Of a stretch of 57,622 bases of DNA, positions 46,281 to 54,161 are shown in pieces (the first letter of the stretch is position 1; each line of letters starts with the position of its first letter). A program made the translations under genes and the position numbers. This DNA is from Lujinxingiaceae bacterium (GTDB taxonomy: Bacteria; Myxococcota_A; Bradymonadia; Bradymonadales; Bradymonadaceae). The notes beneath the pieces were generated by a model. That model saw nothing but the letters and a program-made list of their open reading frames with translations. It searched no databases and was not told the DNA's origin. The stretch is from contig JACCWM010000189.1 in assembly GCA_013697635.1 (NCBI GenBank), forward strand, positions 1 to 57,622. The letters are read 5' to 3'.

Positions 46281-47672
46281 ATGCGCCGCCGATTTACCTA
46301 TTCTGACGCCAAGTCCAACAAGTTTTGGGAAGTGGAGCACGTCGAAGGTGAAGCCACTTTTGCGACCTACTGGGGTAGAATCGGCACCAACGGCCAGAGC
46401 AAGACCCAGACGGTGGCCTCAGCGGCGGCGGCCAAGGCCGACGTGGCCAAGCTGGTCATGAAGAAGGTGCGAAAGGATTATGTCGAGGACGCGAGCGCTG
46501 CCACGGCACCGGTTGCCGCACCCGTCGCTGCGCCCGTTGTCGTTGCGCCCGTTGTCGTTGCGCCCGTTGTCGTTGCACCCGTTGTCGTTGCACCCGTTGT
46601 CGTTGCACCGGCAGCCGTCAAGGTTGCGCCCGCTGCGCCCAAAGTCGTAGCCGTTGTGCCGCCCGCGGCGCCGGTCGCCGTCCAACAGCCCGAGCATGTT
46701 GGGCGTCGGCGCACGCTCACTCAGGATTGGTACGACTGGGAGAGGACCTCGCTCAAGCTCGAGTACGAGGTCTTCGAAGACGATCCGCGCACCAAGGACG
46801 GATCCTGGAAATCTTATCATCGCACGGGCCAGCTCAAGGGCGAGCGTTTGTACAGCGAGGGGCGGCTCATGGAGGTGTTGAGCTGCTTGGATGTCGATGG
46901 CAACCCCCTGGAGCGCGGAACGCTCGCTGGCGGCGAAGGCACGCTCAAGGGCTACCACGAAAACGGAGCCCTTCAGTTCGAGGGCCAATACCATCAGGGG
47001 CTGGCCACGGGTACCTGGACCTATTTCCATGACGACGGCTCGCTCAACGGTGGCGGGGAGTACCGCAGTGGCGAGCAGTTTGGAGAGTTTCAATGGTGGG
47101 GTAAGGAGGGCAACCTCTACCAGCGGGGCATCTATGCCGAGGACGGCGCTCAGCTCTTCCACTACAAGGCTGGCCGGCTGACCAGCGAGGGGCACGGGCT
47201 GATCCTTCAAGACAACTTCGTCAAGCATGGCGTGTGGAAGCACTACGGCGACGATGGCAGCCTCACCAAGCGCGTCGAATATGATCTCGGCGCCGAATTC
47301 GCGCTCGAGGCGCCCGATACCACGGCCTTGCTCAAGGCTTATCGAGGCAGCTCCGATCCGATCGCGCAGATGTGCGCGATGCTGGCGGCCAAGTACGCCG
47401 AGTATCGCGAGTACCACCACAATCCCAGAGAGCTGGTGGCCGCGCTCAAGCAAGCCGTCGCCGACGGGGACATGGTTTTGAATCCGGAGTTGGCCATCCG
47501 GTTGTATGTCAAGATGGCCGAGAATTACGTGCTGCAGATGCTTCCCGTGCTGGAGCTTATCGATGGCGAGCCGGCCGAGATCCGCGCAATTCTCGAGGCG
47601 CGCCTGGACGCCATTGCGAAGGGGAAGTCTCCCAATGGAAACCAGATCTCAGCGCTGGTGCTGGCCTTGTAG
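46281..47672 (+). CDS. WGR-domain protein with MORN/YwqK-like repeats
   Basis: 463 residues from the ATG at 46281. The N-terminus is a WGR domain (KFWEVEHVEGEATFATYWGRIGTNGQ broken up: NKFWEVEHV, then TYWGRIGTNGQ). A linker of five APVVV units follows, then MORN/YwqK-type repeats (GYHENGALQFEGQYHQG, YFHDDGSLNGGGEYRSG, HYGDDGSLTKRVEY) and a helical end. WGR domains occur in PARPs and in MolR/DUF4132 proteins. It ends at TAG (47670-47672), but the same frame continues open into the HEAT/DUF4132-like gene, so this may be the N-terminal half of one protein. Confidence 0.85.
   Translation: MRRRFTYSDAKSNKFWEVEHVEGEATFATYWGRIGTNGQSKTQTVASAAAAKADVAKLVMKKVRKDYVEDASAATAPVAAPVAAPVVVAPVVVAPVVVAPVVVAPVVVAPAAVKVAPAAPKVVAVVPPAAPVAVQQPEHVGRRRTLTQDWYDWERTSLKLEYEVFEDDPRTKDGSWKSYHRTGQLKGERLYSEGRLMEVLSCLDVDGNPLERGTLAGGEGTLKGYHENGALQFEGQYHQGLATGTWTYFHDDGSLNGGGEYRSGEQFGEFQWWGKEGNLYQRGIYAEDGAQLFHYKAGRLTSEGHGLILQDNFVKHGVWKHYGDDGSLTKRVEYDLGAEFALEAPDTTALLKAYRGSSDPIAQMCAMLAAKYAEYREYHHNPRELVAALKQAVADGDMVLNPELAIRLYVKMAENYVLQMLPVLELIDGEPAEIRAILEARLDAIAKGKSPNGNQISALVLAL
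46533..46607 (+). repeat. Five 15-base tandem units encoding APVVV linker
   Basis: CCCGTTGTCGTTGCG/A repeats exactly five times in phase in the WGR gene, between the WGR domain and the MORN-like repeats. Only the last base of the unit varies (G in copies 1-2, A in 3-5), so the array is recent or kept uniform. Confidence 0.9.
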
Positions 47673-47732
47673 CGTTTTCGCGGCGAAGCGCCACCCTTTG
47701 ATGCGCGCTTTGACGAGCTGCTCAACAACCGC

Positions 47733-50582
47733 GTGCTGACCTACATGGAGTCGGATGCCGTTCGCCCGGTTGCTCGCCGATTGTATCCGCTGTTGAAGAG
47801 TTTATCCGAGGAGCGCCGTGAGAAGCTCGTGCTCCACCATCGCACCTACAATGACACGCACACAGCGAACTGGCAGGTCGTGGGCGCGTGCCCGACGCCC
47901 AGGGTGATCGCGGTGTGCGTGGCCGAGGTGCTGGGCTGGGAGCGCTCCAAGTTCAGCTACTGCGAGTACCGGCGCACGAACACGAACGAGGCTTTTGCCG
48001 CCTTTGGAGAGGCCGCTGTACCGGCGATCCTGGAGGCGCTGGCGGCAGACGGCGCCAAGTGTGCCCTGCGCGAGATTTTAGTGCGTGCGTTGGCCGACGC
48101 CGCCAGCCCGGCGGTGGCGGCGGTGTTGCTCGAGTTTCTCAACGACAGCATCGAGGCGGTGCACATCGCGGCGGCCGAAGGGCTTCGCGCGCTGGGCCTG
48201 GCGGCCTTGCCGCATCTGGAAGAGGGGCTCAAGTCGCGCAAGAAGAACGTGCGTATTCGCTCGGCCGAGGTGCTGGCGGGCTTGCCGCTTGGGCCGGCGG
48301 TGCGTGCGCTGATCGAGCAAGGCCTGGCAAGCGTCAAGGACACCGAGGCCATCCAGGTACTGACGGCTGCGCTCGGGCCCAAAGAGGCGTTGCCCGACGG
48401 GCTCAAGGCCCTGCAAACGCTTCGCGCAGCCATAACCAGCGAGGATCGCGAGGCGCTGTTCGAGCGCATGACGCACGTCAACGATCACTTCACCTCGATC
48501 CCCAACCTCGTGCTGCTCGATCACCGGGTGATCGTCATTCTGGTCGATGAATTCTTGCAGTTTCAGCGCGGCGCGCGGTCGACGGAACCACCGTGTCGCG
48601 ATTTTTTCTGGTGGTGCATGCCACGGCTCAACAACCGCCCAGAGATGGTCTGGCTGGCGGCCGAGGAGCTCTTGAGCTACCCGAAGAGATCGAAGTACGA
48701 CATCACCAGGGGCTTGGAGAAAGGCCTCGAGGCCTTTGGTGCGCGGCTGGCCACACCGCTGGCCTATTATTTGAGTCGGTCCAGCTACGATACGCGCCAG
48801 CTCTTCATCGAATGGATCGCCGATCACGGTCCCGAGGCGGGGCGCGAGGCCTTGCTCGCGGCGCTCTCGGACAGCGCCAAGGGCGTGCGCGAGACGGCGA
48901 TGGCCGCGTTGACTGCGATGGGTGAGTCGGTCTTGCCGGCGCTGTGGCCGCTGCTCGAGGGCAGCGCGGATCAAATCACGTGCGTGGCGACGATTCTTCG
49001 CGACGTGCCCAGCGCCAAGTCGGTGCCCTATCTGGAGGCGGCGCTCGCGGGTGAGCGTCAGGCGGCGCGCCAGGAGCTTTTGCATGCGGCGATCAACGCC
49101 TGCAGGCTGGCCACGGCCGGCAGCGGCGACGAGGCTGGCGGCGACGAGGACTTTGCCGAGCTCGACCGGGGGTTGGCGGGGCGAAAGGCAGGCAAGGTGC
49201 CTGAGCTGGCGGCTGCCACGACGCTGCGCTGGCTCGACGCCTCGCCCGTCTCCGAGGCGGCCACGCGGTGGATCTTGGCCACGCTCGGGGCCGAGGGGCC
49301 CGAGAGCCAAAACGCCGAACTCGCCGCCGTGCGCAGCCGTCTGCAGGACGAAGGCTGCGAGGCGCTGGGCCGCACGTTGGTCGCCGAGCTGGGATGGAGC
49401 ACGCGCTGGGTGATGTATGCCGCCGGCGTTTTGGGCGGCGATCTGCTTATGAACGATCTGGGCGCCGCGTTGCAAAACCTCGTGCACGCGGTCAGCGCCC
49501 ACCACGCCGCCCACGGCGTCAACGCCCTGGTGCGAAATCCTGTGCCGGCTTCCGTGCGCTGGCTCGACCACTGGGCGCGCAAGGCCGAGACCGGCAAGCT
49601 CAAAAAAGACGCGCGCAAGGCCCTGGCCGATTTAAAGGAGCGTCTCGGGCTGAGCGGGGACGATCTCGTCGATCAGGTCACGCCGACCTTTAATTTTTCG
49701 TCCGCCGGCGATCTGGCCTTCGATTATGGCGGGCGCGCTTTGACCCTGGTGCTCGACGCCCAAAACAGCGTGATGGTGCGCGATGAAGCTGGCAACATCT
49801 CCAAGAGCTTGCCACGCGCGCTCAAGACCCAGGACGCTGCGGCCGTGGCCACCGCAGCGGAGCGCTTCAAGGCCCTGAAGAAGGCCGTCTCAGGCACGGC
49901 CAAAGACGTGTTGGTGCGCCTCGAGGACGCGATGATCGTCGACAGGCGCTGGCCGCTGCCGCGCTGGCAGGCGTTCTTCTTGCAAAATCCGGTGCTCTAC
50001 GCCCTGTCGCGCGGCCTGGTCTTTGCGATCCACGATGAGAAGGGGGCGATCGCGAGCCTGTTCTTCGTCAGCGAGGAGGGCGAGGCTACCGACGCCAATT
50101 TGGAGGCCGTGGTGTTCGACGCGCAGGCCGTGATCTCGATTCCCCATCCCGTGATCTTGAGCGACGAGCAACGCCAGAGCTGGTCGGCGCTGCTCGCTGA
50201 TGCCGAGATCGTGCAGCCCTTTGCCCAGCTCGAGCGTGGGTTCGTGCTCGGCGCCTCCAAGGCCTTAGAGCCGACAAAAGGAAAGACGGTGCCTATGTCG
50301 GTCCTTCCCCGAAGCCTGCGCCGGCTGGGCTACAAGGCCGGCCGGCCCCAAGATGGCGGCAATGTCTTTGATGCCAGCCGCCAGCTTGGCAGCCAGATCG
50401 AGCTCATGCTCTCGCACACCGGCTATCCCGTGCAGACCGGTTACATCTCGGCCAACGACACGCTCGAGTTCTACGGCATTTACCCGCAGTGGCTCGAGGG
50501 CGCCACGGCTGGGCCGATTGCCGAGAGCATCTACAGCGAGGCCGCCCTCGATTTGCAGGCATTCCTATCGCTCGATGCTTGA
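47733..50582 (+). CDS. HEAT-repeat protein with DUF4132/MolR-like C-terminus
   Basis: 949 residues from the GTG at 47733, but the frame is open without a break back to the TAG at 47670, and the 20 codons between read as natural protein (FRGEAPPFDARFDELLNNR). No ribosome site precedes the GTG or the ATG at 47745. Residues about 70-400 are HEAT-like helix pairs (GEAAVPAILEALAADG, LAALPHLEEGLKSRKKNV). The last 300 contain DUF4132-like sequence: LAFDYGGRALTLVLD, RFKALKKAVSGTAKDVLVRLEDAM, RRWPLPRWQAFFLQNPVLYALSRGL broken by spacing. Probably the second half of a WGR-DUF4132 protein. Confidence 0.75.
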   Translation: MLTYMESDAVRPVARRLYPLLKSLSEERREKLVLHHRTYNDTHTANWQVVGACPTPRVIAVCVAEVLGWERSKFSYCEYRRTNTNEAFAAFGEAAVPAILEALAADGAKCALREILVRALADAASPAVAAVLLEFLNDSIEAVHIAAAEGLRALGLAALPHLEEGLKSRKKNVRIRSAEVLAGLPLGPAVRALIEQGLASVKDTEAIQVLTAALGPKEALPDGLKALQTLRAAITSEDREALFERMTHVNDHFTSIPNLVLLDHRVIVILVDEFLQFQRGARSTEPPCRDFFWWCMPRLNNRPEMVWLAAEELLSYPKRSKYDITRGLEKGLEAFGARLATPLAYYLSRSSYDTRQLFIEWIADHGPEAGREALLAALSDSAKGVRETAMAALTAMGESVLPALWPLLEGSADQITCVATILRDVPSAKSVPYLEAALAGERQAARQELLHAAINACRLATAGSGDEAGGDEDFAELDRGLAGRKAGKVPELAAATTLRWLDASPVSEAATRWILATLGAEGPESQNAELAAVRSRLQDEGCEALGRTLVAELGWSTRWVMYAAGVLGGDLLMNDLGAALQNLVHAVSAHHAAHGVNALVRNPVPASVRWLDHWARKAETGKLKKDARKALADLKERLGLSGDDLVDQVTPTFNFSSAGDLAFDYGGRALTLVLDAQNSVMVRDEAGNISKSLPRALKTQDAAAVATAAERFKALKKAVSGTAKDVLVRLEDAMIVDRRWPLPRWQAFFLQNPVLYALSRGLVFAIHDEKGAIASLFFVSEEGEATDANLEAVVFDAQAVISIPHPVILSDEQRQSWSALLADAEIVQPFAQLERGFVLGASKALEPTKGKTVPMSVLPRSLRRLGYKAGRPQDGGNVFDASRQLGSQIELMLSHTGYPVQTGYISANDTLEFYGIYPQWLEGATAGPIAESIYSEAALDLQAFLSLDA

Positions 50583-50660
50583 AGTACGATCGATGAAACG
50601 GGTAGGCATAGGGCTGGTTGAAAGTTTGATCGCCGAAATTCAAGCCGTAGAAGTGCAAAT

Positions 50661-52343
50661 ATGAAGCTATCGATCCCTTGTTTGACGTCGAATCCGGTCG
50701 TCGTGTTCGCCCTGGCAATCATGCTGCTGAGCCTTGGCTGTGGCCCCGACGAGCGCAGGGCGCGCTCCAAGCCCAAAGCTGACGTCGGGGTTGTTGACGC
50801 AGGCGACGACGCAGCCGACGCTGCAGGCGACGACGCCCCAGCGGTCGATAGCGGCGATGACGCTGCATGGACGGACGCTTGCATCGGTGAGAGCTGCGCT
50901 CAACCACGCTGCGACGATGGGGTCAAAAACGGCGACGAGACCGACATCGATTGCGGCGGAGTAGCTTGCGCGCCGTGCACTGTCGCCAGCTGCAGCGACA
51001 ACGTGCTCAATGGGTCCGAGAGCGATGTCGATTGTGGCGGTCCAGATTGCGCGGCCTGCCTGCCCGGGAGCCGTTGCGGCAGCGTCAATGACTGTACGAG
51101 CAAGCTGTGCATCAACAGCCTGTGTGCGCTGAGCCGGCTGGCGGTGACACTTGACGGCGCGGGCAGCGGCACCGTGACCTCCAGCCCGGCCGGTATCGAC
51201 TGCGGCGCGACATGCATCGGCGAATACGCCCACGCCACATCCGTCACGCTCACGGCCTCGCCAGCACCAGGCAGCCGCTTCACCGGCTGGTCCGGAGCGT
51301 GTACGGGCACGGCCGCTTGCACGGTGTCGATGAGCGAGGGGCGCTCGGTCGTGGCGAGCTTCTCGCTTGAGCGCACGCTGGACGTCAGCCAGGCGGGCAG
51401 TGGCCAGGGCACAGTCGCCTCGACGCCGGCCGGCATCGATTGTCCGACGAGCTGCAGCGCAGCGTTTGATCACGGCGCCCAGGTTGCGCTCAGCGCCTCG
51501 CCAGGTGCGACGAGCAATTTCACGGGTTGGTCGGGCGCCTGCATCGGTCTGGCCAACTGCGTCGTCTCCATGACCGAGGCGCGCACGCTGGTCGCAAATT
51601 TTGCGCTCAAATCCTACACCTTGTCGGTGAGCAAGGCCGGCAGCGGCATCGGCACGGTGACCTCGAGCCCATCGGGCATCAGTTGCGGCGCAACCTGCAG
51701 CCGCGACTACGCGCACGGCACCCAGGTGGTCTTGACGGCTGTGCCATCGGCGAACAGCAACTTCATAGGCTGGTCGGGCGCCGGATGCACGGGCGTCGGA
51801 ACCTGCAGCGTGACCATCACCCAGGCCGAGTCGGTCACCGCGCTCTTTTATGCCCCATTCTTACCCACGGATTTCGAGTCGGAGAGCTTTGATAATCTCA
51901 GCATCTCGGCGGCCTCCTACACCGCCGGCAGCTTCGTCGGCGACGCCAACCGCACCTGGCATTTTGAGGACGTCCGCCGAACCGGCGCCACCTCCGGGAG
52001 CATCGACGGCAACGGCATGGTCTTTCGAGGCAACAGCACCAGCGGCGGCGTACCCTATCTGTCGCGCCTTTATTCGCCACCGATGAGCGGCGGCATCGGT
52101 GGCTTCTCGGTCGAGATGCGCAAGGCGTTCGAGGGCAGCGGCGTGCGCCAGATCGAGCTCGTGATCAACGGAACCTCCGTGGCCACCTCCGTGGCCTTTG
52201 GCGATTTCTCCGGCGAGGAGACGATCGTGCGAAAGTTCGAGGTGCCCAACGTCAACATCGCCGGCAACGTCGTGATTGAGCTGCGCGCCGTCGGCGTCGG
52301 CCAGCTCGTGCTCGACAATCTGGTGTGGACCCAGAGCCCGTAG
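50661..52343 (+). CDS. Lipoprotein with DCGG modules and InlB-type B-repeats
   Basis: 560 residues. Lipobox LSLGC, then an Asp/Ala-rich linker (VVDAGDDAADAAGDD). Two Cys-rich modules follow (NGDETDIDCGG, NGSESDVDCGG), a myxobacterial surface style. Three divergent InlB B-repeat-like units span about 155-400, each with GSGTVTSSPAGIDCG-like, ATSVTLTASPAPGSRFTGWSG-like and VVASF-like segments. The C-terminal 160 residues form a strand-rich domain (FDNLSISAASY...VEMRKAFEGSG) ending LDNLVWTQSP, probably sugar- or ligand-binding. Cell-surface adhesin or binding protein is the likely role. Ribosome site weak. Confidence 0.8.
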   Translation: MKLSIPCLTSNPVVVFALAIMLLSLGCGPDERRARSKPKADVGVVDAGDDAADAAGDDAPAVDSGDDAAWTDACIGESCAQPRCDDGVKNGDETDIDCGGVACAPCTVASCSDNVLNGSESDVDCGGPDCAACLPGSRCGSVNDCTSKLCINSLCALSRLAVTLDGAGSGTVTSSPAGIDCGATCIGEYAHATSVTLTASPAPGSRFTGWSGACTGTAACTVSMSEGRSVVASFSLERTLDVSQAGSGQGTVASTPAGIDCPTSCSAAFDHGAQVALSASPGATSNFTGWSGACIGLANCVVSMTEARTLVANFALKSYTLSVSKAGSGIGTVTSSPSGISCGATCSRDYAHGTQVVLTAVPSANSNFIGWSGAGCTGVGTCSVTITQAESVTALFYAPFLPTDFESESFDNLSISAASYTAGSFVGDANRTWHFEDVRRTGATSGSIDGNGMVFRGNSTSGGVPYLSRLYSPPMSGGIGGFSVEMRKAFEGSGVRQIELVINGTSVATSVAFGDFSGEETIVRKFEVPNVNIAGNVVIELRAVGVGQLVLDNLVWTQSP

Positions 52344-52384
52344 GCCCAATCCCTCGTGCCCACATGAAGCTCGGCCCTAGCTGG

Positions 52385-52489
52385 TGGTCGAATGAGAGAT
52401 TTGCAGGTGCTCGACCGACCCAGGCCGTGGTCGAATGAGAAATTTGCACGCGCGACCGGCTCAGGCGGTGGTCGAATGAGAGATTTGCA
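52385..52489. repeat. Tandem repeat, 42-base period, 2.5 copies
   Basis: A 21-base core beginning TGGTCGAATGAGA recurs at 52385-52405, 52428-52448 and 52469-52489, with one base changed in copy 2. The two intervals (22 and 20 bases) also resemble each other (CGACCGACCCAGGC against CGACCGGCTCAGGC), so the true unit is about 42 bases. Non-coding; between the lipoprotein and Fic genes. Confidence 0.85.
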
Positions 52490-52536
52490 GGTGGGGCTTG
52501 TGTAAATCTTGGGGCGGGCGTCGGGTACTGTAGAGC

Positions 52537-52567
52537 CGACGATCTGGTGTGGACTGAGAGCCTGTAG
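52537..52567 (+). pseudogene. Relic of a duplicated lipoprotein gene 3' end
   Basis: Bases 52537-52570 match the end of the InlB-repeat lipoprotein gene (52313-52346) at 29 of 34 positions, including the stop. The relic reads ...DDLVWTESL-stop against LDNLVWTQSP-stop. Only the last few codons are recognisable; upstream lies the 42-base tandem repeat. It looks like the remainder of a tandem paralogue or of a recombination event. Confidence 0.6.
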
Positions 52568-52572
52568 ACCGA

Positions 52573-53898
52573 TCAGCGCCAGAGCGCGCGCCAAGCGGCG
52601 AATTCACTGGGGCGCACGCGGTAACGGGCGAAGTTTCCTTCATGCAAACTAGAGAGTTCCGCCTCGGCGACTTCGATGAATCGGCTGCGTTGTTCAATCG
52701 GCAGGTCCTGGGCGAAGCTTTGAATCCAATGCGACGCCTCATCGGGATTCAAGGGCTTTCGTACGACCTCTCCAATCACTTCCTTGAGTTCGCTTCGCCA
52801 TTGCATGCGAAATCGGTCAGGCTCACCCAGGGAGTCTCTGATCGCTGCATATCGCGCAGCCGAGCGCTCGTAGGCGCTGACGAAAACGTCGCGAAGCAGG
52901 GCAATGTTGTTCAGCTCGTAGACTCCGAGCATTCCCTGAACGTAGTCATCCGGGGTGACGTCGATAAATGAGAGTGGACAGAGGTTTTGTTGGATAAATG
53001 GGATGTTGGCAGCGAGCCGTGAAACGCGTTTGTTGACGTCGGCAAAGGGCTGCAGATAGGGAAGCTGGACCAGGACAAAAAAAGATTGTTCAAAAGGATC
53101 GTGGATCGCTTCAGCTTTTTCCAAAATGGAGTCAAAGGCTTCGCGCAGTTGGTGTGGATTGTCCAGAGGATAGAAGACCGAGCCGGTGATCCCAACGGCG
53201 TAGGAGCGAAGGCGTCCACCTGCGGCCGGGTCAGACAGCAGGTTCTCCGATAGGAGCGCGTGAAGGTTGAGAATCGTCAAACGATTGAAGCCGATATACT
53301 CGGCGCTCTCAACGAGGAACTCGATCGCCGCTTTGTGATTGAGAATCATTTGAGTCTCAAACGAGCCCCGCTCGTCGGCAACGATGCCCTGTGCCAACAG
53401 GCGCTCCGTTTCGAGCAAAGAATAAGTGTTTCCCTCGAGCCGACTCGAGTTCCATGACAGGTCGATAAGTAGCCGGTCGAAGATCTGGCGAGCGTATGTG
53501 CCAGCGGGCTGGCTCGTCGTTGAGACCAAGCCTCGAGATCTCAAATGTGCCCGAGTCGACTCTGAGAGATAGAATGTCTCGTTGGGCTGGTAGTGGTCCA
53601 AGAACTCGCGACGATAGCCCACGGGGTGGCGACTGCGCTCGGGAAGCGTGAGAAGTCGTTTCACCTCAAGGGCCTCTGATGACGCTAGAATAGGTGCCGT
53701 GGTGACGACGAGAAAGTAGCGTGTCGCTCGGCTTTCACCTTCGCGACGAATTTTACCTTCTTCAATCAAACGCTTCAGACGGCGCTGCAGTGTGCGTTGT
53801 GCCAGGTCGATGTGGTCTGCAATGTCACCTAATGTTGCCCCTTCACTCGAAGTCGTGGCAAGGACTTTCAAAATTTGCTCGTCTTCCAGGACAGCCAT
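52573..53898 (-). CDS. Fic-family protein with winged helix and altered active site
   Basis: 441 residues from the ATG at 53898, with AAGGAG ten bases upstream; the frame extends to 53985 but would run into the 31-base repeats. Residues 1-65 are a winged-helix domain (DIADHIDLAQRTLQRRLKRL). The Fic N-terminal region has an inhibitory-helix motif (SSRLEG, 151-156) and ETQMILNHKAAIEFL. The active-site motif reads QPFADVNKRVSR (283-294), so the catalytic His of HPFxxGNGRxxR is Gln and the first Gly is Val. Fic enzymes usually attach AMP to target proteins; this one may be inactive or altered. It is flanked by tandem repeats on both sides. Confidence 0.88.
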   Translation of the reverse strand: MAVLEDEQILKVLATTSSEGATLGDIADHIDLAQRTLQRRLKRLIEEGKIRREGESRATRYFLVVTTAPILASSEALEVKRLLTLPERSRHPVGYRREFLDHYQPNETFYLSESTRAHLRSRGLVSTTSQPAGTYARQIFDRLLIDLSWNSSRLEGNTYSLLETERLLAQGIVADERGSFETQMILNHKAAIEFLVESAEYIGFNRLTILNLHALLSENLLSDPAAGGRLRSYAVGITGSVFYPLDNPHQLREAFDSILEKAEAIHDPFEQSFFVLVQLPYLQPFADVNKRVSRLAANIPFIQQNLCPLSFIDVTPDDYVQGMLGVYELNNIALLRDVFVSAYERSAARYAAIRDSLGEPDRFRMQWRSELKEVIGEVVRKPLNPDEASHWIQSFAQDLPIEQRSRFIEVAEAELSSLHEGNFARYRVRPSEFAAWRALWR

Positions 53899-53977
53899 CT
53901 TGGCTCGTCTCCTTTGCTCGTATCTCAGCGCGTGCCGCGCTAAAAGCCCGACATTTGCACGACACAATATCAGAAAG

Positions 53978-54070
53978 CCCGACAAAAGCCCGCCATTTCA
54001 TCGATTTTCCCGACAAAAGCCCGCCATTTCATCGATTTTCCCGACAGAAGCCCGTCATTTCATCGATTTG
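53978..54070. repeat. Three tandem 31-base repeats upstream of the Fic gene
   Basis: Units at 53978-54008, 54009-54039 (identical) and 54040-54070 (a few changes) begin CCCGACAAAAGCCCGCC and end in CATCGATTTT. A degenerate partial unit (AAAAGCCCGACATTT) lies near 53942. No unique spacers, so not CRISPR. The array sits between the divergent Fic and MoxR genes, where both promoters should be. Confidence 0.9.
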
Positions 54071-54161
54071 CCCGCCGGCTTGCCAGAGCTTGGCGGCGCG
54101 TGGGATAAATGCGCCGGTTCACAAGTTCATCGTTGGTCCCCTAAACGCCGAGTCGTAGAGC

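Noticed and set aside
47670-47672. TAG as a pyrrolysine codon
   Set aside because: No pyl genes or amber suppressor tRNA are seen; the proteins involved are not methylamine methyltransferases. Nonsense mutation, error or ordinary readthrough is simpler.
52344-52572. Insertion sequence or attachment site beside the Fic gene
   Set aside because: No transposase, terminal inverted repeats or target duplication were found; only tandem repeats and the duplicated gene end.
53978-54070. CRISPR array
   Set aside because: The repeats are head to tail with no unique spacers, and no cas genes are near. The 42-base array at 52385-52489 fails for the same reason, since its intervals resemble each other.
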